DNA from: Paenibacillus sp. H1-7 | GTDB taxonomy: Bacteria; Bacillota; Bacilli; Paenibacillales; NBRC-103111 | NCBI RefSeq assembly: GCF_022354825.1 | Contig: NZ_CP031168.1 | Span: 1,613,501 to 1,677,500, forward strand | Direction: 5' to 3' | Length of the DNA stretch: 64,000 nt | Position numbers and translations under genes: made by a program | The notes under the pieces: model-generated | Told to the model about the DNA's origin: nothing | Database searches by the model: none | What the model saw: only the letters and a program-made list of their open reading frames with translations | Shown: piece after piece, positions 53,326 to 64,000 of the stretch | How the letters are laid out: the number at the start of each line of letters is the position of its first letter | Numbering within the stretch: position 1 is the first letter of the stretch

Positions 53326-54531
53326 TTAGCGAACCGCTTTCCAGGCGATATCGATCAGCTCGTCGATAGACTTCGCTTTACGGTGATGCTTGATAAGCGA
53401 CGTGCCGATCTGCAGGGCGATACGTTGTGCGCGTTCTTTGGCAGCGGCATCCTCCAGCTTGTTAATGTCCGCCACCTGAGCGAGACCGTGAACGCGGCGA
53501 ACCGTCTTGCTGCCTGTATAGCCGAAGGTGTCTTGAAGCAGCTGCTGCATGTACCAGTCCTGATAGCCCGGCGTTTTGGACACGCGGTCAACTCCATGCT
53601 GATCCCACAAGCTGCGGAATTCGCGTTCGAACACTTGCCATGTATCGCGGATCGTTCCCGTCAAATATTCACGGTAGTCGGTTCGGGAGGCTTCGTCCTT
53701 GCTCCAGCCTTCTTGAGCGGCGAAGTTCAGCAGCAGGTTGGCGAACACGGCGCCGATATCGAAGCCCATAGGTCCGTAATAGGCGAACTCCGGATCGATC
53801 ACCTTAGTGGAGTCCGGCTTGATGAAGATGCTTCCCGTATGCAAATCGCCATGCAGAAGCGCTTGCGCTTTGGTCAAAAAGCCGTTGCGCAAAATAGCCA
53901 CTTCCAGGTGCAGCTCATGGTCGTTCCAGACCGCTTCCACCGCATCCTGAATAGCCGGAGGCACGTCATTCGTATCCGCGTTGCGGTACGGATCGTCAAA
54001 TATAAGATCCTCCGTAATTTTGCACAAATCCGGGTTAATGAACTGCTGAACGCGGAGCTTTTTGTCCTGCTGGTTCATGCCCAAATCGGAAGTGTAGAAC
54101 AGCGTATGGGCAAGAAAATGCCCGATATGTCCAGCGAACAGAGGATAGCGGTTGCCTTCGATCAATCCGCGGCGCATGATGACGTGATCGCTCAAATCTT
54201 CCATAACGGTCAGCGCCAAATCCTTTTCAAAGGTGAAAACATGCGGAACGAGATCAGGGCAGAGCGACTCCTGGATCATTAAAGCTTCGCTTTCGATTCT
54301 GGCGCGGTCGAGCGAGAGCGGCCAAGATTCCCCGACCACTTTGGCGTAAGGAAGCGCCTGTTTCAGGATAATGCTTTTGCCGGTGGACGGCTCTGTAATA
54401 TGAAATACAAGGTTCAAGTTGCCGTCGCCGATTTCACGGCTCGTCAGCTCGCTTCCGGCTGTGAACAAATTCGGAATGCCTCTTGCGTATTCCACCGCTT
54501 CAGCTTCGGTCAATGCGTGATATGAAGACAT
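53326..54531 (-). CDS. mtnK: Methylthioribose kinase
   Basis: The 401-residue protein matches MtnK (aminoglycoside-phosphotransferase fold): EIGDGNLNLVFHI, the ATP-anchoring Lys in SIILKQALPY, ALLHGDLHTGSIF with the catalytic Asp (near 235), and VIDPEFAYYGPMGFDIG with the metal-binding Asp. It phosphorylates 5-methylthioribose with ATP, the step before MtnA. The start follows AAGGAGGAA. In B. subtilis mtnKA is preceded by a SAM (S-box) riboswitch; in the 266 bases upstream here I see only a -10-like TATACT (54616-54621, minus strand) and no S-box core. Confidence 0.96.
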   Translation of the reverse strand: MSSYHALTEAEAVEYARGIPNLFTAGSELTSREIGDGNLNLVFHITEPSTGKSIILKQALPYAKVVGESWPLSLDRARIESEALMIQESLCPDLVPHVFTFEKDLALTVMEDLSDHVIMRRGLIEGNRYPLFAGHIGHFLAHTLFYTSDLGMNQQDKKLRVQQFINPDLCKITEDLIFDDPYRNADTNDVPPAIQDAVEAVWNDHELHLEVAILRNGFLTKAQALLHGDLHTGSIFIKPDSTKVIDPEFAYYGPMGFDIGAVFANLLLNFAAQEGWSKDEASRTDYREYLTGTIRDTWQVFEREFRSLWDQHGVDRVSKTPGYQDWYMQQLLQDTFGYTGSKTVRRVHGLAQVADINKLEDAAAKERAQRIALQIGTSLIKHHRKAKSIDELIDIAWKAVR

Positions 54532-54797
54532 GGATGGATTTCCTCCTTAGAATAGAATGAAGCAAAACTCGGCTTTCTCAGCCATTGTACATAGTCCGTT
54601 AAACTATCACCCCATAGTATAGCAAATTGTAGGCGGTTGGAATAGAGTTCGCTTCGGATAATTCACCGCAAATTCATCGGAATTATTTGTATTAGTTCTG
54701 CAGCCGTTTTTACAAAACCTTCACATCCCGATAATGTGCCCTTAATATGGCATCGTTACTATAATGGTAACTTGTCACTTCGGGAGGTTGACCGGCT

Positions 54798-54989
54798 TTG
54801 CAAATCGTGACCAAACTTTTATTCGCGGCTTTATCGCTATGTATCGTGCTGGCCCTCGGGATGCTATCGGAGCCTGCTCCGTCGCCTGTCGCGTCCAATC
54901 CCATGAAATCCAACCAGCAGCAATATGATAGAGTACATGAAGCACCGCTTATGGCGAAGCAAACGGGTACCGTTATAGATGGAAAATAA
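54798..54989 (+). CDS. Small secreted or membrane-anchored protein (63 aa)
   Basis: TTG start at 54798, 10 bases after GGGAGG, with a TATAAT at 54760-54765 further upstream and a terminator 50 bases after the stop. The protein has one hydrophobic N-terminal stretch (residues 6-24, LLFAALSLCIVLALGML) and then a polar tail rich in Pro, Ser and Gln. It could be an exported peptide or a tail-out membrane peptide. No family is recognised. Independent promoter, ribosome site and terminator make it credible. Confidence 0.5.
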   Translation: MQIVTKLLFAALSLCIVLALGMLSEPAPSPVASNPMKSNQQQYDRVHEAPLMAKQTGTVIDGK

Positions 54990-55041
54990 AGCCGTTGTAC
55001 AGACGGCCTGATGCAGATGGATCATATAATCGGAAATTAGC

Positions 55042-55071
55042 AGAAGCACTCCTAGTGGGGCGCTTCTTTTT
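55042..55071 (+). terminator. Rho-independent terminator
   Basis: AGAAGC pairs with GCTTCT around CACTCCTAGTGGGGC, followed by TTTT. Confidence 0.7.
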
Positions 55072-55146
55072 GTTGTCCGGATATTGGACAAATGATAAGA
55101 CGGGAAATGGAAATAATTTCAAAACATAGAAGATGGAGGTTTACTC

Positions 55147-56790
55147 GTGGGGAACAAATTCATGCTTACCTTGCTTGTCGGATTAAGCGCGGCGCTGTGT
55201 TTGCCGGCAGCAGCTTCCGCAGATGTGATCAAGTATGACCTTCCTGCAAGGTCAAAGGAACAAATTAAAGCAAAATGGAGGGCATACAGCCCGAACCAGT
55301 TTCAAGGTGAGCCTTATGCTGAGAAGCCTGTGTTAACGGTTCCTTTCAAGGCCGGCCGCATAGCTCCTTCCTATTTGCAGGGCGGGGTGGCGAGAGCGAA
55401 TTGGTACCGGTTTCTTAGCGGACTTCCGGAAGATTTGGAGCTGTCGGAAGAGCTGTCGGAGTCGGCTCAGCATGCAGCCGTAGTTACAGCTGCGACTTAC
55501 GGCACAACCTTTCCTATAAAATACGCTCCCGATGAGATGAAAGACGGATTTTACAAAATGGCCAACCGGCTGGCCGACAGGAGCCAATTCATTTGGACTA
55601 ACGACACGATGCCGAATCTGCTAGCAACCTCGGTTGACTATTATATGGATACTTCGGACATGTTGGCTAAAGAGCCTAATGCACAGAAAGTGACCTCAGG
55701 GGTTCCTTTGCAGATTTTGAATCCGAAATTAAAGAAAATAGGTTTGGGGCTTGCTCCGGGTGAAGGCTTCAGATCGTATTCCGTTCTCTTTCTAGAGGAT
55801 GACAGCCGCAACGCGGACTTCCGATATTCCTATATTTCATATCCTTCGCCGGGACATTTTCCTGCCGATCTGTTCCGGAACGACCAATCTTGGGCCATCC
55901 TGCTGAACTCATCACTGTTTCAACGGCCCATCCGACTTAACATCGAGCTGAAACGTCATTCCGATCAAAAAACATGGACTTTGAGGGAAGGGACATTAAT
56001 TCTGGATCAACAGCTAATTGACGAAGCGTCCGGTACACAGCGCATCATGTTCAAACCGCGAGACTTGGATCCGATAAAAGAGGATGATACATTTACCGTC
56101 AAGGTAACCGGTCTTACAAAAGCGGACAAGGACGAAGCGGAGCTTAGCTACGACGTTCAGTTTTTCTATATCAACCGCCCGGCAGGCGAGCAAAATCCAG
56201 AATCCGCGGAACCGCCGAAGCCGGATGAAGCCGGGAGTGGAGCATCCAAACCGGAAACAAGCGGCAATCCGGGCACTGCCAAGCCCGGACCTTCCGTGAA
56301 CCCGCCTGCGCCTGTAACGTTCAGCGATACGAAAGGGCACTGGGCCGAGGAGACGATACGATGGGGTGCGGAGAATAAGGTTGTCGACGGGTATCCGGAC
56401 GGCACATTTCGCCCTGACCTCCAAGTAAGCGAAGAGGATTTTCTAAGAATGCTCTTAAAAACGTCAGGCGATGGAAACAACTCTGTTGATGAGCGTACAG
56501 AGACGGACCGTCTGTATGAAATCGCTGTGAAGAACAAGCTTCCTGTGAATGGAGCGAATGATGGATTGGTTCGCAAAGCGGCCATTACGCGGGAGAAAGT
56601 CGCCGAGCTGATAGCGGCAGCTACCGGCAATCCGGCCTTGAAGGATGAAGCCGTTGTCTACGTGTTGGCAAAAGCCTATGCGACCGGGAGAAGAGGGGCC
56701 GATGTCGATGGGTATGCCGGGCAGGAGCCTTTGACAAGAGCCGAGGCGCTCCAGTTTATTAAAAATTTGCACGATCAGCGGTCACCGTAA
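55147..56790 (+). CDS. CAP-domain surface protein with SLH motifs
   Basis: GTG start at 55147 behind GATGGAGG. The 547-residue protein has a signal peptide (residues 1-26, cut after AASA). A CAP/SCP-like domain (about 70-220) shows ARANWYRFLSGLPEDLELSEELSESAQHAAVV, the usual N-terminal CAP helix. A beta-rich domain follows to about 345, then a Pro/Gly/Ser linker (about 348-388) and SLH motifs (about 392-545: FSDTKGHWAEETIRWGAENKVVDGYPDGTFRPD plus two weaker copies). The third SLH copy is poor. It should be a cell-wall-bound surface protein. The CAP fold has no single activity. A terminator follows. Confidence 0.85.
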   Translation: MGNKFMLTLLVGLSAALCLPAAASADVIKYDLPARSKEQIKAKWRAYSPNQFQGEPYAEKPVLTVPFKAGRIAPSYLQGGVARANWYRFLSGLPEDLELSEELSESAQHAAVVTAATYGTTFPIKYAPDEMKDGFYKMANRLADRSQFIWTNDTMPNLLATSVDYYMDTSDMLAKEPNAQKVTSGVPLQILNPKLKKIGLGLAPGEGFRSYSVLFLEDDSRNADFRYSYISYPSPGHFPADLFRNDQSWAILLNSSLFQRPIRLNIELKRHSDQKTWTLREGTLILDQQLIDEASGTQRIMFKPRDLDPIKEDDTFTVKVTGLTKADKDEAELSYDVQFFYINRPAGEQNPESAEPPKPDEAGSGASKPETSGNPGTAKPGPSVNPPAPVTFSDTKGHWAEETIRWGAENKVVDGYPDGTFRPDLQVSEEDFLRMLLKTSGDGNNSVDERTETDRLYEIAVKNKLPVNGANDGLVRKAAITREKVAELIAAATGNPALKDEAVVYVLAKAYATGRRGADVDGYAGQEPLTRAEALQFIKNLHDQRSP

Positions 56791-56817
56791 CTGGAGGCAT
56801 CTTTATAATAAGCTTAA

Positions 56818-56855
56818 GCAAAAACCCTGGCGGTATGCCGCCAGGGTTTTTGCAT
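56818..56855. terminator. Strong bidirectional terminator
   Basis: GCAAAAACCCTGGCGG pairs with CCGCCAGGGTTTTTGC around a few bases. It separates the CAP-SLH gene from the convergent 57-residue gene. Confidence 0.85.
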
Positions 56856-57029
56856 TTAATACATTTTGCCGTTTCTGCGGTGCTCGACCAGGTCGATGGC
56901 ACCCAGCACGACATGTGCGAGGCCGAATCCGGCGACTGCAGCGGCAGCCATCGGATATTTGCCTCTCAGCGCAACACCCGAAGCCGTAACGGCCGTACCC
57001 AAAACAGCAGGAATGATTCCTTCTCTCAT
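56856..57029 (-). CDS. Small conserved-looking hydrophobic protein (57 aa)
   Basis: Reading the minus strand from ATG at 57029 gives MREGIIPAVLGTAVTASG... ending RRNGKMY. A good AGGAGG lies seven bases before the start, and the stop abuts a shared terminator. Two hydrophobic Gly/Ala-rich helices (residues 5-20 and 26-46, AAAAVAGFGLAHVVLGAIDLV) with a basic C-terminus suggest a small membrane or membrane-associated protein. It is divergent from the DUF1802 gene. Function is unknown; it is shorter than usual gene-calling limits. Confidence 0.75.
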   Translation of the reverse strand: MREGIIPAVLGTAVTASGVALRGKYPMAAAAVAGFGLAHVVLGAIDLVEHRRNGKMY

Positions 57030-57184
57030 TGTTCATCCTCCTAGTATGTGAGTTATGTGCACGCACCTTTAGAATCGGCTTTTTGTGTCGTTTTATGACT
57101 GCCAACTGTTGCTTGATATTGAACATCATTTTATAATAAGTGTTTTAGGGATTAAACTCGGAGTTTGAAGGAAAGGATGGGATA

Positions 57185-57769
57185 ATGGTGCAGACAATCC
57201 CTGTTGCTTTGAAAGAATGGGCTGTCGCCATCGAAGCGCTTCGGAGCGGCCGTCAGATCCTGATCATGCGCAAGGGCGGTATCCGTGAGGAAACCAAAGA
57301 TTTTCAGGTGGAGAGCGACAGCTTCTATTTATTTCCTACATATGAGCATCAGAAAAAGCAGCTGCTTCAGCCGGAGTATGAATCCGATCTGGACAAGACA
57401 CTGGAGAACTGGAGCGCTGAGGATACGGAGGTGACCATCCGCTGTTACGCCGAGCTTGCGGAAGACATTCTCATTGAACATAAGGAACAATTGGACCGGC
57501 TGTCGGGACTTCATATATGGACGGACACCTTTGCCGAGGAAAGATTGAAATGGAAGCGGACCAAGCCGCTGCACTTGATGCTGCTGAGGGTTTACGAGCT
57601 GGACGAACCGGTCAGCCTTCCTATTAAACCTGATTATATCGGCTGCAAATCATGGATCGGGCTGGAGAGCGAGGCGTTAAGTCATACCGGACGGAAGCCG
57701 GTATTGGACGATGAGGCTTTCAGGAAGGCCGTGCAAAGCGTAAAATCGGCATTGTCCCAAAATGAATAA
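57185..57769 (+). CDS. DUF1802 family protein
   Basis: The 194-residue protein matches DUF1802: ALKEWAVAIEALRSGRQILIMRKGGIREETKDFQVES, LFPTYEHQKKQLL and KPLHLMLLRVYELDEPVSLP (in pieces). The ATG at 57185 follows GAAAGGATGGG. The family is cytosolic and uncharacterised. It lies upstream of suf but separated by about 180 bases containing the suf promoter, so it is not part of that operon. Confidence 0.85.
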   Translation: MVQTIPVALKEWAVAIEALRSGRQILIMRKGGIREETKDFQVESDSFYLFPTYEHQKKQLLQPEYESDLDKTLENWSAEDTEVTIRCYAELAEDILIEHKEQLDRLSGLHIWTDTFAEERLKWKRTKPLHLMLLRVYELDEPVSLPIKPDYIGCKSWIGLESEALSHTGRKPVLDDEAFRKAVQSVKSALSQNE

Positions 57770-57817
57770 GAGTTAACTTTTTAAACAAAGATGTTTAAAA
57801 AATATGCCTTTTGGGAC

Positions 57818-57846
57818 TTTATTGATTTGCTTCATTACGATATAAT
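57818..57846 (+). promoter_or_regulatory. suf operon promoter
   Basis: TATAAT at 57841-57846 is perfect. A weak TTTATT lies 17 bases earlier. The sufC start is about 100 bases downstream. Confidence 0.6.
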
Positions 57847-57855
57847 ATAGTAACA

Positions 57856-57890
57856 TTGAGAATCATTGATAATCAGTTTAGAATGATTAT
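57856..57890 (+). promoter_or_regulatory. Fur-like site(s) at the suf transcription start
   Basis: TTGAGAATCATTGATAATCA at 57856-57875, followed by a second AT-rich GAATGATTATT at 57881-57891, resembles Fur-type repeats of GATAAT-like hexamers. Matches to the Bacillus 7-1-7 consensus TGATAATNATTATCA are partial (11 of 15), so binding could also be by a different Fur-family protein. Confidence 0.4.
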
Positions 57891-57947
57891 TAATAAAAAA
57901 GAATTACAATATTGAACGATTTATTTCAAAATGGAGGCAGAATAACA

Positions 57948-58778
57948 ATGGCAAATGCACCGGAATTTATTATAGACGGTTTGAAAGCGACTGTCGAAGG
58001 CAAAGAGATTTTGAAAGGCTTGAGCCTGACGATCAAGGGCGGCGAAGTTCATGCGATCATGGGACCGAACGGTACAGGGAAAAGTACATTGGCCTCTACT
58101 ATCATGGGCCATCCAAAATATGAAGTAACGGAAGGCGCAGTTTCTTTGAACGGTGAAGACGTGCTGGAGATGGCGGTTGACGAGAGAGCTAGAGCAGGCC
58201 TGTTCCTTGCTATGCAATACCCAAGCGAAATCGCCGGCGTAACGAACGCCGACTTCCTGCGCAGCGCTATCAATGCACGCCGCGGCGAAGGCAACGAAAT
58301 CTCCTTGATCAAGTTCATCCGCCAAATGGAAGGCAAGATGAAAGAGCTGGAAATGAACCCTGAGTTCATGCACCGTTATTTGAATGAAGGCTTCTCCGGC
58401 GGGGAGAAAAAGCGTAACGAAATCTTGCAAATGATGTTGCTCGATCCAAGCATCGTTATTTTGGACGAGATCGACTCCGGTCTTGACATCGACGCATTGC
58501 GGATCGTTGCTACCGGCGTTAACGCTATGCGTTCCGAAGATCGCGGCTTCCTGATCATCACTCACTACCAGCGTTTGCTGAACTATATCACACCTGACTT
58601 CGTACACGTTATGATGCAAGGACGCATCGTGAAATCCGGCGGTCCTGAATTGGCTCAGCGTCTGGAGAACGAGGGCTACGACTGGATCAAGGAAGAGCTG
58701 GGCATTGTCGACGAGACGGTGGGACAGGAAGAAGAAGAATTCAAAGTTCCAATGAACACGACAGCTCCGAAATACTAA
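57948..58778 (+). CDS. sufC: Fe-S cluster assembly ATPase SufC
   Basis: The 276-residue ATPase has Walker [10 protein letters not shown] (near 41), signature [11 protein letters not shown] (near 150), Walker [12 protein letters not shown] and [11 protein letters not shown]. It powers the SufBCD scaffold. The ATG at 57948 follows GGAGG; an earlier in-frame ATG at 57912 has no site. The C-terminus carries about 15 extra acidic residues (QEEEEF region) beyond the usual ~261-residue length. It is the first gene of sufCDSUB, the Bacillales order. Confidence 0.96.
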   Translation: MANAPEFIIDGLKATVEGKEILKGLSLTIKGGEVHAIMGPNGTGKSTLASTIMGHPKYEVTEGAVSLNGEDVLEMAVDERARAGLFLAMQYPSEIAGVTNADFLRSAINARRGEGNEISLIKFIRQMEGKMKELEMNPEFMHRYLNEGFSGGEKKRNEILQMMLLDPSIVILDEIDSGLDIDALRIVATGVNAMRSEDRGFLIITHYQRLLNYITPDFVHVMMQGRIVKSGGPELAQRLENEGYDWIKEELGIVDETVGQEEEEFKVPMNTTAPKY

Positions 58779-58807
58779 TAAAATAATCGATGACGGAGGA
58801 ATTACTC

Positions 58808-61750
<2,943 letters not shown>

Positions 61751-61760
61751 CATAATCGAA

Positions 61761-61801
61761 AGCCGGAACAGACTGCATAAGCAGTGCTGCTCCGGACTTT
61801 T
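61761..61801 (+). terminator. Terminator-like hairpin between sufU and sufB
   Basis: CCGGAACAG-ACTGC pairs with GCAGTGCTGCTCCGG (few bulges) around ATAA and is followed by ACTTTT. It is strong enough to be a partial terminator or 3'-end protector inside the operon, setting the amount of sufB message. Confidence 0.65.
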
Positions 61802-61823
61802 CACTTAAGGAGGTTGGCGAACC

Positions 61824-63221
61824 ATGGCTAAGAAAATGCCGGAAATGGAAGATTATAAATATGGCTTTCGCGACGAGCATAAAGCGGTATTCCAAACGGG
61901 AAAAGGGTTAACCCGCGAAATCGTTGCCGAAATTTCCAAAATGAAGGGCGAGCCGGAATGGATGCTCGATTTTCGCCTGAAATCGTTGGAGCAGTTCGAG
62001 AAAATGGCTATGCCTCGTTGGGGCGGCAATTTGGACGATCTGGATTTCAACGATATCCAGTACTATGTAAAGCCATCCGAGAAGCAAGGTAAGACGTGGG
62101 AAGAGGTTCCTACGGAAATTAAAGAAACGTTCGACAAGCTTGGTATTCCGGAAGCGGAGCAAAAGTTTTTGGCCGGCGTATCCGCGCAATACGAATCCGA
62201 GGTTGTTTACCACAGTATGCAAAAGGATCTTGAAGAGCAGGGCGTTATCTTCACCGATACCGATACGGCTCTTAGAGAATATCCTGAGCTGTTCAGAGAA
62301 TATTTCGGAACGGTTGTTCCTCCAAGCGATAACAAGTTCGCGGCATTGAACAGCGCAGTATGGTCCGGAGGCAGCTTTATCTACGTGCCGAAAGGCGTCA
62401 AAGTGGAAATTCCGCTGCAAGCTTATTTCCGCATCAACTCCGAGAACATGGGTCAGTTCGAGCGTACGCTGATCATTACGGACGAAGACAGCTTCGTACA
62501 CTATGTCGAAGGCTGTACAGCTCCTATTTACAGCACGAACTCGCTGCACAGTGCGGTCGTAGAGATCATTTGTAAGAAAAACTCCCGTGCCCGTTATACG
62601 ACGATTCAAAACTGGGCGCCTAACATTTACAACCTCGTTACCAAGCGTGCGGTTGCCGAAGAAAATGCAACTATGGAATGGGTTGACGGCAATATCGGCT
62701 CCAAGCTGACGATGAAATATCCGGCTGTTGTGTTGAAAGGCCGCGGAGCTAAAGGCATGGTGCTTTCCATCGCTGTTGCCGGCCGTGGACAGCATCAGGA
62801 TGCAGGCGCGAAGATGACGCACCTGGCGCCTGATACGACTTCCACGATCGTCTCCAAGTCGATCAGTAAGCACGGCGGTAAAGTAACGTACCGCGGCTTG
62901 GCTTCCTTCGGACGCAATTCCGCAGGCTCCAAAGCGAATATCAAGTGCGATACGCTGATCATGGATAAGGAATCCACTTCGGATACCATTCCTTACAACG
63001 AAATCATGAACGACAACATTACGTTGGAGCACGAAGCTACCGTATCCAAAGTATCCGAGGATCAGCTGTTCTATCTGATGAGCCGCGGTCTGACGGAAGC
63101 GGAAGCGACTCAAATGATCGTTATGGGCTTTATCGAGCCGTTCACGAAAGAGCTGCCGATGGAGTACGCGGTAGAGATGAACCGACTGATCAAGTTCGAG
63201 ATGGAAGGCTCCATCGGTTAA
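61824..63221 (+). CDS. sufB: Fe-S cluster scaffold protein SufB
   Basis: The 465-residue protein matches Suf[24 protein letters not shown] at the N-terminus, [59 protein letters not shown] with the cluster-linked Cys, [14 protein letters not shown] and a [19 protein letters not shown] end region. It builds nascent clusters with SufC and SufD. The start follows AAGGAGG 11 bases away. Confidence 0.96.
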   Translation: MAKKMPEMEDYKYGFRDEHKAVFQTGKGLTREIVAEISKMKGEPEWMLDFRLKSLEQFEKMAMPRWGGNLDDLDFNDIQYYVKPSEKQGKTWEEVPTEIKETFDKLGIPEAEQKFLAGVSAQYESEVVYHSMQKDLEEQGVIFTDTDTALREYPELFREYFGTVVPPSDNKFAALNSAVWSGGSFIYVPKGVKVEIPLQAYFRINSENMGQFERTLIITDEDSFVHYVEGCTAPIYSTNSLHSAVVEIICKKNSRARYTTIQNWAPNIYNLVTKRAVAEENATMEWVDGNIGSKLTMKYPAVVLKGRGAKGMVLSIAVAGRGQHQDAGAKMTHLAPDTTSTIVSKSISKHGGKVTYRGLASFGRNSAGSKANIKCDTLIMDKESTSDTIPYNEIMNDNITLEHEATVSKVSEDQLFYLMSRGLTEAEATQMIVMGFIEPFTKELPMEYAVEMNRLIKFEMEGSIG

Positions 63222-63237
63222 TAGCATTTGACATAAG

Positions 63238-63273
63238 CACGGCACTTTCCCTTGGGAGAGGCCGTGTTTTTTT
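63238..63273 (+). terminator. suf operon terminator
   Basis: CACGGC pairs with GCCGTG (inner TCCC/GGGA), followed by seven T. Confidence 0.85.
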
Positions 63274-63370
63274 GCAATTTTAGCGTGTTTTCCAGCTTTC
63301 ACATGGTATAGGTCTGCCTCCGTTTCCTCATATTATGACGTGAGGATTAGGATGGGAGGACCACAGTCTG

Positions 63371-64000
63371 ATGAGATTATACGGAAAAAAGCGGGCTCTA
63401 GGCATACTTGTCTTGTCATGTACGGCTGTTATGATAAGCGCGGCTGTCGCTGGATGTACTGCGCGGAAGGATGCCATCGAGCAGCCGCCGAAAAGCGCTT
63501 CTCTGCAATATACCGGCGACCGGACTGCGGCGGGGAATGAGGGGCGAATCGGCGAGTTTATCCCGGTACACATATGGGATGGGAAAGAGTATGTGACGGG
63601 GAACGACCTGGCACGTAGTTTGGCATATCGAACGCATTGGGATGCGATACATAGCAAATTTGCGATGGGAGATTATGATGCGGCTTTCGTATGGACGGTG
63701 GACTCGGTACAAGCGGAGAAGGGAGGCGGAATCGTAACCCTCGCCGAACCTCCCGTATTAATGAATTCACTGTTCTATATTCCGGTTTCGGCATTACCCC
63801 TTATGTTTCAAGATGAATTGAGCTTTGAACGCAAAGGCGAAGGGATCCTATTTCATTCAACGGAAGACACATCTGAGCAGAAAGCGGATACGCGGGAGGC
63901 GGCTTTGAATCCGGATTGGGATTTTGCTGACGATCCGGGCGATCCCTTCAAAGAAGCGGAGGAGAGCACGGTAATGGCCGGAGAGTGGGCGATTAGCGAT
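63371..64000 (+). CDS. Lipoprotein with a copper-amine-oxidase-N-like domain, 3' truncated
   Basis: Open from ATG at 63371 to the right edge (210 codons visible), behind GGGAGG with 11-base spacing. The N-terminus MRLYGKKRALGILVLSCTAV leads to lipobox AVAGC (C29), so it is an exported lipoprotein. Residues about 66-135 (FIPVHIWDGKEYVTGNDLARSLAYRTHWD, KFAMGDYDAAF) and MNSLFYIPVSAL further on look like the two-part stalk domain seen in Paenibacillus surface proteins (Cu_amine_oxidN1 type). The rest is acidic. The catalytic part, if any, lies beyond the window; NlpC/P60-type peptidases are one possibility. Confidence 0.75.
   Translation, partial: MRLYGKKRALGILVLSCTAVMISAAVAGCTARKDAIEQPPKSASLQYTGDRTAAGNEGRIGEFIPVHIWDGKEYVTGNDLARSLAYRTHWDAIHSKFAMGDYDAAFVWTVDSVQAEKGGGIVTLAEPPVLMNSLFYIPVSALPLMFQDELSFERKGEGILFHSTEDTSEQKADTREAALNPDWDFADDPGDPFKEAEESTVMAGEWAISD

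Noticed and set aside
61908..63302. 464-codon frame opposite sufB
   Set aside because: Shadow of sufB, with no start site or motif. Similar shadows opposite mtnA (52110-53228), cstA and the LacI gene were also left out.

Overview
The window looks like a low-GC-branch Gram-positive (Firmicutes) chromosome and is most plausibly from a Paenibacillus-type organism. The evidence is strong GGAGG ribosome-binding sites with frequent GTG/TTG starts, many Rho-independent terminators, S-layer-homology (SLH) surface proteins, a sufCDSUB cluster of Bacillales type, CcpA-like cre boxes, and many glycoside hydrolases with local AraC/LacI regulators. No rRNA, tRNA, CRISPR array, prophage or transposase was found. 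The first gene (GH95 fucosidase) and the last (lipoprotein) are cut by the window edges.

Layout. 1-6.9 kb: end of a GH95 alpha-L-fucosidase gene, small conserved proteins (DUF423, DUF1805) and a PAS-GGDEF-EAL c-di-GMP enzyme. 7-11.9 kb: a LytS/LytR-type two-component pair followed by cstA and a YbdD-like gene; the cstA promoter carries a very good cre box. 11.9-16.4 kb: dihydrofolate reductase, an orphan sugar-binding lipoprotein with a GH67-like protein, and a divergent AraC regulator. 16.5-23.7 kb: one 2372-residue SLH surface protein combining a phosphodiester glycosidase, a calcineurin-like phosphoesterase and bacterial Ig repeats, with a very recent 522-bp internal duplication. 23.8-26.8 kb: a GHL6-type hydrolase and a divergent AraC regulator. 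27-33 kb: lutR, an ankyrin-repeat protein and lutABC (L-lactate oxidation).

33.1-34.05 kb is a non-coding array of 17 hairpins alternating between two types with an exact 114-bp period. It is followed (34.2-39.5 kb) by an IclR-controlled catabolic operon: SDR, FAH-family hydrolase, UxaA split into two genes, SDR. This gene set fits a non-phosphorylating 6-deoxy-sugar (fucose/rhamnose type) route whose end products are pyruvate and L-lactate. LutABC next door would consume the lactate and the CstA-type transporter handles pyruvate-like substrates, so the region may form a functional neighbourhood. 39.7-45.7 kb: a possible PilZ-like protein, an FG-GAP-like secreted protein, and a LacI regulator with a GH38 alpha-mannosidase gene, both preceded by the same palindromic operator.

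45.7-51.7 kb (minus strand): a four-gene YknXYZ/MacB-like export operon (adaptor with two lipoyl domains, ATPase, permease, large secreted protein). 51.97-52.12 kb: a compact non-coding element with several mutually exclusive hairpins ending in a terminator. 52.1-54.5 kb: mtnK-mtnA (methionine salvage). 54.8-57.8 kb: small secreted protein, CAP-SLH surface protein, a 57-residue protein, and a DUF1802 protein. 57.9-63.2 kb: sufC-sufD-sufS-sufU-sufB with a Fur-like site at the promoter and a strong hairpin between sufU and sufB. All functional assignments come from reading the sequence; no database search was run.
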